Assembly: GCF_020012125.1 (NCBI RefSeq)
Contig: NZ_JAIFAG010000001.1
Coordinates: forward strand, 1,054,001 to 1,118,000
Source: Hymenobacter psoromatis
Lineage (GTDB): Bacteria > Bacteroidota > Bacteroidia > Cytophagales > Hymenobacteraceae
Reading direction: 5' to 3'
DNA: 64,000 nucleotides
The notes beneath the pieces were generated by a model that did not search any database, was not told the DNA's origin, and worked only from the letters and a program-made list of their open reading frames with translations. Below are positions 1 through 6,315 of the stretch, in pieces. Position 1 is the stretch's first letter. Each line of letters opens with the position of its first letter. A program made the translations under genes and the position numbers.

Positions 1-320
1 GGCGTCACGGGATGGTTGCCGCAGTAGAGCACGGCATCGCGCGAGAAGTTCAGCTCCGCGCTGGTGTTGTTGGTAACCCGCACGGCTATTACCTGGTAGC
101 CGTGCTTCTGCGCTTTCTTGGCGTATTTTTTATTGCGCCCGCGCATCCGCAGCGCATCGTACTGGTAGGCAAACTGAACCGGGGCCCCTATTGCCGACGA
201 CGACTGATAGGTGGCCATGCGCTCGGGCCGCATGGGCGTAAACGAAGCCGCGCAACCACTACCTAGCAGCGTGCAGCCCACCAGAAAAGTTGCTAATGAG
301 CGGGTAAGTCGTTTTTTCAT
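1..320 (-). CDS. Putative lipoprotein, C-terminus beyond the window
   Basis: The minus-strand reading frame opens with an ATG at 320 and stays open to the window edge, so about 106 codons are visible and the C-terminus is missing. The N-terminus is MKKRLTRSLATFLVGCTLL followed by GSGC, a typical lipoprotein signal: two lysines and an arginine, a hydrophobic stretch, then an LGSGC lipobox. After the cysteine the protein reads AASFTPMRPERM and continues with a basic, tyrosine-rich region. I do not recognise the family. The lipobox predicts anchoring to the cell envelope. The gene lies downstream of lpdA on the same strand, but a terminator separates the two, so it should have its own promoter. 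Confidence 0.7.
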   Translation of the reverse strand, partial: MKKRLTRSLATFLVGCTLLGSGCAASFTPMRPERMATYQSSSAIGAPVQFAYQYDALRMRGRNKKYAKKAQKHGYQVIAVRVTNNTSAELNFSRDAVLYCGNHPVT

Positions 321-366
321 AAAATGAACAAGGGGTGTATAAAAAGCTGTCAAACATAAGGCACAA

Positions 367-398
367 AAAAAGCCAGACTGCTGAGCAATCTGGCTTTT
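367..398 (-). terminator. Intrinsic terminator of lpdA
   Basis: A ten-base stem (AAAAGCCAGA pairing with TCTGGCTTTT) has an eleven-base loop. Read on the minus strand it is followed by an unbroken T-run. It lies 20 bases past the lpdA stop, in the right orientation to end that transcript before the lipoprotein gene at 320. Confidence 0.85.
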
Positions 399-417
399 CC
401 CGAAATATTATAACATT

Positions 418-1812
418 TTATAAGTGAATTACCTCATCATAGGCGGCAGCCGTCGCTTCCATAATGGCTTCGCTCATGGTGGGGTGGGGGTGCACGGATT
501 TAATAATTTCGTGGCCGGTGGTTTCGAGCTTGCGGGCCACCACGACCTCGGCAATCATCTCCGTCACGTTGGCCCCAATCATGTGGGCACCCAGCCACTC
601 GCCATATTTCTTGTCGAAGATGACTTTCACGAAGCCGTCCTTTACGCCGGCCGCGGCGGCTTTGCCGGAGGCCGAGAACGGGAATTTGCCCACCCGCACG
701 TCGTAGCCTTTAGCCCTGGCCTCGGCCTCGGTATAGCCCACGCTGGCGATTTCGGGCTGGGCGTAAGTGCAACCGGGAATATTCTGGTAATTAAGCGGCT
801 CGGGGTGGTGACCCGTGATTTTCTCGACGCAGATAATGCCCTCGGCCGAGGCCACGTGGGCCAGCGCCGGGCCGGGCACGATGTCGCCGATGGCGAAGAT
901 GCCGGGCACGTTGGTCTGGTAGAAATTATCGACCACGATGCGGCCCTTTTCCGTCTTGATGCCCAGCGCTTCGAGGCCCAGGTTTTCGAGGTTGGTTTGC
1001 ACGCCCACGGCGCTCAGCACCACGTCGCAGGCAATTTGCTGTTCGCCCTTAGCCGTTTTGATGAACACGTTACAGCCCGCGCCGCTGGTATCCACTTTGG
1101 TCACTTCGGCATTAGTGAGGATGTTGATACCCAGCTTCTTATAGGATTTCTCCATCTGGCGTGATACCTCCTCGTCCTCCACCGGCACGATGCGCGGCAA
1201 GTACTCCACGATGGTTACCTCGGTGCCCATTGCACGGTAGAAGTAGGCGAACTCGACGCCGATGGCCCCGGAACCCACAATAACCATGCTTTTGGGCAGG
1301 CTGTCGGGGGTCATGGCTTTGCGGTAGCCGATGATTTTCTGGTCGTCAATCGGCAGGTTGGGGAGCTGGCGGGCGCGCGCGCCGGTGGCCAGGATGATGC
1401 TCTTGGCCGTTACGGTTTCGGTGGTGCCGTCGGCGCGGGTCACTTCTACCTGGCCGGGGGCCAGCAGCTTGCCGGTGCCCATCACGGCTTCAATCTTATT
1501 CTTCTTAAACAAGAAATTGATGCCCTTGCTCATGCCGTCGGCTACCCCCCGGCTGCGCTTGATAACGGCCTCGAAGTCGAAGCCCACCTCCTTCACCGTC
1601 AGGCCATAGTCCTGGGCGTGCTGGAGGTATTCGTATACCTGGGCGGTTTTGAGCAGGGCTTTGGTGGGGATGCAGCCCCAGTTGAGGCAGATGCCACCGA
1701 GGCTTTCGCGCTCGATTACGCCCACTTTCAGCCCCAGCTGCGCGGCGCGGATGGCGGCCACGTAGCCACCAGGCCCTGAACCAATTACTACCAGGTCAAA
1801 TTGCAATGCCAT
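418..1812 (-). CDS. lpdA: Dihydrolipoyl dehydrogenase (E3)
   Basis: This FAD enzyme reoxidises dihydrolipoamide on the E2 subunits of pyruvate and other 2-oxoacid dehydrogenases, passing electrons to NAD. The 464 residues match the family length. The FAD-binding GSGPGGY lies at residues 11-17, and the redox-active disulfide is in GGICLNWGCIPTK (Cys42 and Cys47). A second dinucleotide site, VGSGAIGVEFA, lies mid-protein. The C-terminal HPHPTMSE carries the catalytic His-Glu pair. It is monocistronic, with its own -7 box (TATCTTTG on the minus strand at 1872-1879) and its own terminator. The E2 partner pdhC lies about 40 kb away at 41489. There is nothing unusual in the sequence. Confidence 0.97.
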   Translation of the reverse strand: MALQFDLVVIGSGPGGYVAAIRAAQLGLKVGVIERESLGGICLNWGCIPTKALLKTAQVYEYLQHAQDYGLTVKEVGFDFEAVIKRSRGVADGMSKGINFLFKKNKIEAVMGTGKLLAPGQVEVTRADGTTETVTAKSIILATGARARQLPNLPIDDQKIIGYRKAMTPDSLPKSMVIVGSGAIGVEFAYFYRAMGTEVTIVEYLPRIVPVEDEEVSRQMEKSYKKLGINILTNAEVTKVDTSGAGCNVFIKTAKGEQQIACDVVLSAVGVQTNLENLGLEALGIKTEKGRIVVDNFYQTNVPGIFAIGDIVPGPALAHVASAEGIICVEKITGHHPEPLNYQNIPGCTYAQPEIASVGYTEAEARAKGYDVRVGKFPFSASGKAAAAGVKDGFVKVIFDKKYGEWLGAHMIGANVTEMIAEVVVARKLETTGHEIIKSVHPHPTMSEAIMEATAAAYDEVIHL

Positions 1813-1871
1813 GAGGTTAAGTTGTACGGAGGATTAAAAGAGGGAAATAACCGCCGGCCGGGCCGGCCGGG

Positions 1872-1879
1872 CAAAGATA
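1872..1879 (-). promoter_or_regulatory. -7 box for lpdA
   Basis: The minus strand reads TATCTTTG, an exact match to the Bacteroidota -7 consensus TAnnTTTG. It lies 60 bases upstream of the lpdA ATG. No clear -33 TTG was identified. Confidence 0.6.
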
Positions 1880-2015
1880 ACCCCGTTGCCGGGCCCCTGG
1901 TTCGGCCCGATTTTGGCGGCGGGCGCGGCGGGCCGCCACCCTGGCTGAGCTTTTCCGTAGAAGGCGCGCGGCTCGCGGTTTGCGGGCCCTGACTTTCCCT
2001 ACCCCCTCCTTTCTG

Positions 2016-2882
2016 ATGAACCTACGCGCTACTGCTTATTTGCCCGCGGCCCTGGCCCTGCTCGCCCTGGCCACTGGCTGCGCCACTACCACCGAAACCG
2101 ACCGCCCCACGGCCGGCTCGTCGGCCGATGTGCTGCGGAGCGCGCCCTCGGCCGCCACGCCGGCCGCCGAGGCCACCGGCCCGACCGCCCTGCCTATGCC
2201 CGACCCGGCCGCCGCTACGGCCCCTACCCCCCCCGGTGCGGCCGAAGCCCTCGACGCACCCTCGGCCGAAGCCGCGACGGCCACGGCCGACCCGAACGCG
2301 CTCTCGACTAGCGCCGCTAGCGCCGAGCGCGCCGCCGAGCGCAAGCTCACTGCTGCCGACTACCGCTACCAGCTGGCCCGCGCCAACCTGGTGCTCAAAA
2401 CCAAGCCCCGCGACGCCCGCGCCCGCCTGGAGCGCGCCAAGGCGTACTCCAATCTCAAAAAATACCAGGAGGCCAAACCCGACTACGTGGCCGCCCTGCG
2501 CGCCATGCGCGGCAACCCCGACGTGTATTACAACAAAGGCGTGAACGAGCTGATGCTGAAGGAGTATAAAGCCGCCTCCACTGACTTTAGCGGGGCCGTC
2601 AAGTTTCGGCCCGATGATAAGGAAGCCTTCTTCGGCCGGGGTGTGGCCAAGATGCAGATGTACCAGTACAAGGCCGCCGTGTCGGACTTCACCCGCGCCC
2701 TGGCCATCGACTCGCTCTACGCCGATGCCCTGGAATACCGCGGCATCAGCTACTCCAGCTACGACCGCGTGAAGGAGGCCCGCCGCGACCTCGAAAAAGC
2801 CGCCCGCCTCAACCCCGAAGCCGAACGGAGCCTACGCCGCTACGGCAAAAGCAACAGTATGGTGCGCGGGGGCAAAAAGTAG
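2016..2882 (+). CDS. TPR-repeat lipoprotein
   Basis: The start at 2016 was chosen because it gives a clean lipoprotein signal: MNLRATAYLPAALALLALATGC, with lipobox LATGC. An upstream in-frame start at 1980 would bury the signal. Residues about 25-105 form a low-complexity Ala/Pro/Thr linker. About residue 115 to the end (288 aa total) holds four or more TPR units, recognisable from alternating motifs such as ARLERAKAYSNLKKYQEAKPDY, YYNKGVNEL and ALEYRGISYSSYDRVKEARRDL. It is probably an envelope scaffold or adaptor protein; the partner is unknown. The stop lies seven bases before the 111-bp palindrome at 2890. Confidence 0.85.
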   Translation: MNLRATAYLPAALALLALATGCATTTETDRPTAGSSADVLRSAPSAATPAAEATGPTALPMPDPAAATAPTPPGAAEALDAPSAEAATATADPNALSTSAASAERAAERKLTAADYRYQLARANLVLKTKPRDARARLERAKAYSNLKKYQEAKPDYVAALRAMRGNPDVYYNKGVNELMLKEYKAASTDFSGAVKFRPDDKEAFFGRGVAKMQMYQYKAAVSDFTRALAIDSLYADALEYRGISYSSYDRVKEARRDLEKAARLNPEAERSLRRYGKSNSMVRGGKK

Positions 2883-2889
2883 CCGAGAG

Positions 2890-3000
2890 AGTAGCGCGAA
2901 CTTTCCAGCTCGTGCGCGAACGCAGCGAGCATCACTGTTCACGCCGGGTGGTGCCGCCTGCTCGCAATGCTCATGCACGAGCTGGAAAGTTCGCGCTACT
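2890..3000. repeat. 111-bp palindromic repeat, copy 1
   Basis: The left arm 2890-2915 and right arm 2975-3000 are perfect reverse complements over 26 bases, beginning AGTAGCGCGAACTTTCCAG. The interior adds a CGCAGCGAGC/GCTCGC-type partial match. A second copy of identical length and the same end sequence lies at 13817-13927. It sits between two convergent genes, and its right end supplies the TAG stop (2996-2998) of the DinB-like gene. Confidence 0.9.
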
Positions 3001-3532
3001 GCTCGCGCAGCCCTAACAGATGCGCCAGGTGGTGCTGGCCGTGCCAGGCGTATTGCACTAAAGCCTGGTCCAGAGTGAGGGTAGTGTCGTAGCGCGGGTG
3101 GTAAAAAGTGCGCTGCCACTGGTCGGGGGTGAGTTGCTGGAGCAGGCTCACCCAGCGCGTATGCAGGCTACTCAGTAAGCTCAGCGATACCTCGATGGGC
3201 GTGATGGCCACGTCGGGCAGTTCGGCCCAGGCCGCTTCGTCAAACGGCCGCACGGTCGGATTATCCTCCGTAAGGGCCAGCCGAAAGCGGGAGTATAGGT
3301 TGAGGTGCGTATCGGCTACGTGGTGGATAACCTGGCGGCCGGTCCAGCCGCCGGGCCGGTAGGGCAGCTGCAGGCGCTCGCCGCCTACCTGCCGCGCCGC
3401 CGCCGTGAGCTGGGCGGGTAGTTCGGCCAATTGGCGCAAGTAGCTCGCCCGCTCGGCGGGCGTGAGCGGGGCGGTGGGTAGCACGGGCCGGCCCACGGGG
3501 TAGCGGAGCGGGTCGAGTTCGGGAGTAGGCAT
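2996..3532 (-). CDS. DinB/YfiT-family protein, BstA-like
   Basis: A four-helix DinB_2-type protein resembling Bacillus YfiT/BstA, a family of putative metal-dependent hydrolases or bacillithiol S-transferases. Support comes from the N-terminal LRYPVGRP, the segment VIHHVADTHLNLYSRFRLAL and the C-terminal WHGQHHLAHLLGL; the histidines match the usual metal-site positions. From the ATG at 3532 it is 178 aa, close to the YfiT length. An in-frame ATG ten codons upstream (3562) is possible but adds nothing recognisable. A -7-like CATCTTCG at 3537-3544 lies four bases before the chosen ATG. The stop codon lies inside palindromic repeat copy 1. Substrate unknown. Confidence 0.8.
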   Translation of the reverse strand: MPTPELDPLRYPVGRPVLPTAPLTPAERASYLRQLAELPAQLTAAARQVGGERLQLPYRPGGWTGRQVIHHVADTHLNLYSRFRLALTEDNPTVRPFDEAAWAELPDVAITPIEVSLSLLSSLHTRWVSLLQQLTPDQWQRTFYHPRYDTTLTLDQALVQYAWHGQHHLAHLLGLREQ

Positions 3533-3740
3533 GGGGCGAAGATGGAAAGGGCTTAGGTTCAAATAATTTCTGGCGGGTGGTTGAGCTTGAGTAGCCCCTG
3601 GCGTAGAAACTCATCATCACAGCCTCGCTGCGTTTTTCAGCCACGGACACTGGGGCTAGGCACGACACTGCCCGGCAATAGTACACGCATGGGCATAGGC
3701 GTAACAGCCTTGTAAAGAGCGGGTAGCGGGGTGAATCTGT

Positions 3741-4433
3741 CTATTTACCGCCCGCCACTTTGGCTTGGTTATACTCGGCAATGATAACTGGCGTGTTCTG
3801 GTGCAGGTAGTTAGGCTCCTGCCGGGCTACTTTGGCGGCCAACTCAGGGTTGTCGAACAGATAGGCGCTCATGGTGGCGGCGAAGGCGGCACGGCGGATT
3901 TCCGTCCATACGCCGTTGCGGTACAGATACCAGTGGCTTTTGTCAGAAACGGGAATGCCAAATAGCAGCGAAGGGCCCCCGAACGCTCCCAATGCCAACG
4001 GAATGGAAATAGCCCGAGGCTCGGAATAAGTGGATAGGGTGATGGGCCCGTCGAAGAGGTGCAGCGCCAGCACGTCGGCTTTCTTGGTGCCGATGGTAAT
4101 AGCCTCGAAGGTGCGGCCGTGTACGGCGATAGATTGGATATCCTTTACTTTAACGGCATGCCGATGCCGCAACTGATTATCGATGGAAAGCGGCGGGGCA
4201 TAGTAGTCAATGCGGTTCTCATAGCCCGAGCGGCTATAGGGCATGTAGGCACGAATCTGGGTGCCATCGGTTTTGGTGAGCGTGCCGAGGTAAAAGCGGT
4301 TCACTGGTTGGCCGAAGCCGTCGCTCAGGTGGCCCACGGTGTCTTCGGCAAGGGGAGCGGCCAACTGTTGAGCCCGGCCGAGCAGCGGCGCGGTGCCAAG
4401 CGCCAATAAAGCAGCGTGGTAGCGAAATTTCAT
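3741..4433 (-). CDS. Secreted protein of unknown function
   Basis: A 230-aa protein with an N-terminal signal peptide (MKFRYHAALLALGTAPLLGRAQ) and probable cleavage after the AQ-type site. The rest is a soluble mixed domain with no transmembrane helix evident. Features include FYLGTLTKTDGTQIRAYMP and a repeated tyrosine-rich pattern. I do not recognise the family. It probably acts in the periplasm or at the surface. It is downstream of the YfcC-type carrier on the same strand, but the 100-bp gap and a hairpin at about 4484-4510 make co-transcription uncertain. Confidence 0.75.
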   Translation of the reverse strand: MKFRYHAALLALGTAPLLGRAQQLAAPLAEDTVGHLSDGFGQPVNRFYLGTLTKTDGTQIRAYMPYSRSGYENRIDYYAPPLSIDNQLRHRHAVKVKDIQSIAVHGRTFEAITIGTKKADVLALHLFDGPITLSTYSEPRAISIPLALGAFGGPSLLFGIPVSDKSHWYLYRNGVWTEIRRAAFAATMSAYLFDNPELAAKVARQEPNYLHQNTPVIIAEYNQAKVAGGK

Positions 4434-4532
4434 GCGAAAAAGTTTTTTGTAAATTTAAATGAGCAACACTTGATGCTCCTTCCCGAAGCCCGCCATAGCA
4501 GGCTTTTTTTGCTGCTCAACAGAATCCCCCGG

Positions 4533-5882
4533 TTAGTTTAATCCCAGCCAGATACCCAGCAGCACGCTCACCGCGCCCAGCGCCAGCACCATCCCGTAGA
4601 GCGGCCCGGCGAAGCGCAGCCACTGGTCGTAGCGCACGCCGGTGGCGGCCAGCATGGCCATGAGCGCGCCGTTGGTGGGCGTGAGCAGGTCGGTGAGGCC
4701 CGCGCCGTACTGGTAGGCCAGCACCGTTACCTGCCGGGGCAGGCCGATGAGGTCGGAGAGCGGCACCAGCAGCGGCATAGTGAGCACGGCCTGGCCGCTC
4801 ACACTGGGCACGGGCAGGTGCAGGGCCACCTGCGCGCCCATCATGCCCAGCGCGGCGAAGGCCACCGGCAGGTGCGCCAGCGGCGCGGCCAGCCCCCGCA
4901 CAATGGTATCGACAATGTGCCCCTGCTCCAGCACCACGAAAATGGCCCGCGCGAACCCCACCAGAATGGCCGAAAACGCGATATCGCGGAAGCCCGCCAC
5001 GAAGCCCTCGGCCGTGCCCGTGAGGCCCAGCCCACCCACCAGCCCGGCCCCTACCCCCAGCATAAAGAACAAGGCCGACATCTGGTCAAAATCCCACCCC
5101 AGGCGCACCACCCCAAAAGCAAATGCGCTGAACGCCACCAGCAGCAGCAGAAGCACCAGCCCGTGCCGGCCCGCCCTGGTGGCGTCGGCGGCCTGGTCCT
5201 GCGCGCTTACGTCGGGGGCCACGCGGTAGCGGATAGCGTGGCGCAGGGTGCCCGCCGTCCAGATGCCCAGCGCCACCACCAGAAACACCACCCGGTAGCC
5301 CGCCGCCGACAGCAGCGGCAGCTGTGCCAATTGCTGCGCAATGCCCACCTGAAACGGATTGATGGGGCTGAAGGCCGCGCCCACCACCGCCGCGCCCAGG
5401 CTGGCCGCAATAGCCGTGAGCGCCGGGTAGCCGAGCCGCCGCATCAGCACCAGCAGCACCGGCACGAGGGCGATTATCTCCTCGCCCATGTTTTCGAGCG
5501 CGCCCATTGTAGCAAACAAGAGGGCTACCACTGGAATGACGGCCACTTCGCGGCCTCGCGCGTGGTGCAACAGCCAATCCACGCCGAAGCGCAGCGCGCC
5601 CGTCTGGTCCACTACCGTGAAGGCCCCACCGGCCAGAAAAATCATGAATACCACCGCGCCCGCCGCCGCCAGGCCCTTGGGCACGGCCACGGCCACGTCG
5701 AGCAGCCCCACGGGGGTAGGCGGCACCCGGTGGTACGAGCCCGGCACCACCACCTCGCGGCCGGTAGCGGCGTTGAGGCGTCGCGCAAACTGCCCGGCCG
5801 GCAGCACGTAGCTCAAGCCCGCGGCCAGGATGATAAACAGGGTCAGCAGCACCAGCGGGTGCGGAAAGCGAAGCGACTTCAT
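4533..5882 (-). CDS. YfcC-type basic amino acid / C4-dicarboxylate carrier
   Basis: An inner-membrane secondary transporter of the YfcC/ArcD-DcuC type (ion-transporter superfamily). The start MKSLRFPHPLVLLTLF at 5882 gives 449 aa, somewhat short of the usual family length, with about twelve hydrophobic segments. Family-like features are the periplasmic GSYHRVPPTPVG after the first helix, the polar GALENMGEEIIALVP in mid-membrane, the discontinuous helix AAFSPINPFQVGIAQ, and the C-terminal GAGLTDLLTPTNGALMA. The latter two match the substrate-binding hairpins of the superfamily. Substrate cannot be assigned from sequence; arginine/ornithine or a dicarboxylate are both plausible. A CACCTTTG box lies five bases before the ATG, suggesting a leaderless message. 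Confidence 0.85.
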   Translation of the reverse strand: MKSLRFPHPLVLLTLFIILAAGLSYVLPAGQFARRLNAATGREVVVPGSYHRVPPTPVGLLDVAVAVPKGLAAAGAVVFMIFLAGGAFTVVDQTGALRFGVDWLLHHARGREVAVIPVVALLFATMGALENMGEEIIALVPVLLVLMRRLGYPALTAIAASLGAAVVGAAFSPINPFQVGIAQQLAQLPLLSAAGYRVVFLVVALGIWTAGTLRHAIRYRVAPDVSAQDQAADATRAGRHGLVLLLLLVAFSAFAFGVVRLGWDFDQMSALFFMLGVGAGLVGGLGLTGTAEGFVAGFRDIAFSAILVGFARAIFVVLEQGHIVDTIVRGLAAPLAHLPVAFAALGMMGAQVALHLPVPSVSGQAVLTMPLLVPLSDLIGLPRQVTVLAYQYGAGLTDLLTPTNGALMAMLAATGVRYDQWLRFAGPLYGMVLALGAVSVLLGIWLGLN

Positions 5883-5887
5883 GCCCG

Positions 5888-5895
5888 CAAAGGTG
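5888..5895 (-). promoter_or_regulatory. -7-like box five bases from a start codon
   Basis: The minus strand reads CACCTTTG, one base from TAnnTTTG. The ATG of the YfcC-type gene is at 5882-5880, so transcription would begin at or next to the start codon. Confidence 0.4.
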
Positions 5896-5952
5896 CGCCG
5901 CCAAGGCCCAAACCTACCGCTATGATAAGCCCGGCCGTTGTAGCCGTTGTCG

Positions 5953-5960
5953 TATCTTCG
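5953..5960 (+). promoter_or_regulatory. -7-like box for the 86-aa gene
   Basis: The sequence TATCTTCG differs from TAnnTTTG at one position and lies ten bases before the ATG at 5971. The intergenic space to the divergent carrier gene is under 90 bases, so both promoters must fit here. Confidence 0.4.
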
Positions 5961-5970
5961 GGGTAGCCCC

Positions 5971-6231
5971 ATGACGTTTTCCGCCTTCAAAAACCTGCAC
6001 CAGCGCCTGCAAGCCGAGCACCTCGCCCGGCATGGCCAGCCCCTGGCCGAGCGCCACGAAGACGGCTGCGAGCTGCGCCTGTTCGCCGTGGGCAGCTTCT
6101 ACGCCGAGGTGTGGCGCAGCCGCGGCGAGGAGGCCATTCTGTTCATCCACGTTTTTGAAAAACCCAGCGGGCTAAGCGATTACCTACCCCTGATTTCGAT
6201 TCGGGACTACCAGGGAGGAGTGGAGGGGTAG
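5971..6231 (+). CDS. Small conserved-looking protein, 86 aa
   Basis: The protein from the ATG at 5971 is 86 aa, soluble, without a signal peptide. It reads MTFSAFKNLHQRLQAEHL at the start and has FAVGSFYAEVWRSRGEE and FIHVFEKPSGLSDYLPLI further on. The alternating hydrophobic strands suggest a small beta-rich domain. I do not recognise it. A promoter-like box lies ten bases upstream. It is divergent from the YfcC-type gene and convergent with the RND exporter, with a 28-bp perfect hairpin between the two stop codons. Confidence 0.7.
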   Translation: MTFSAFKNLHQRLQAEHLARHGQPLAERHEDGCELRLFAVGSFYAEVWRSRGEEAILFIHVFEKPSGLSDYLPLISIRDYQGGVEG

Positions 6232-6242
6232 CACTTGTTTGA

Positions 6243-6310
6243 GGCTTACGCAAAAGACGGTTGTCATTGCCGCGCTTCGCTCGCAATGACAACCGTCTTT
6301 TGCGTAAGCC
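6243..6310. repeat. Perfect 28-bp palindrome between convergent genes
   Basis: The arms 6243-6270 and 6283-6310 are perfect reverse complements, with a 12-base loop (CGCGCTTCGCTC). The arm contains TTGTCATTGC, the core of a repeat family seen also near 12585, 15132, 38784 and, as a variant, 40601. It lies between the stop of the 86-aa gene and the stop of the RND gene and may act as a bidirectional transcript end, although there is no T-run. Confidence 0.9.
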
Positions 6311-6315
6311 CTATA

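Noticed and set aside
4484..4510. Terminator-like hairpin AAGCCCGC..GCAGGCTT with a T-run
   Set aside because: The T-run is on the plus strand, where no gene ends nearby; on the minus strand, where it might serve the carrier gene, there is no T-run and one pair is a wobble.
4818..5966. A long plus-strand open frame antisense to the YfcC-type carrier
   Set aside because: It is His/Gln/Arg-rich, as expected from the complement of a GC-rich membrane-protein gene, and has no domain or promoter.
6243..6310. CRISPR array as explanation of the dispersed palindromes
   Set aside because: Copies are scattered, lack regular spacing and unique spacers, and no cas genes are present.
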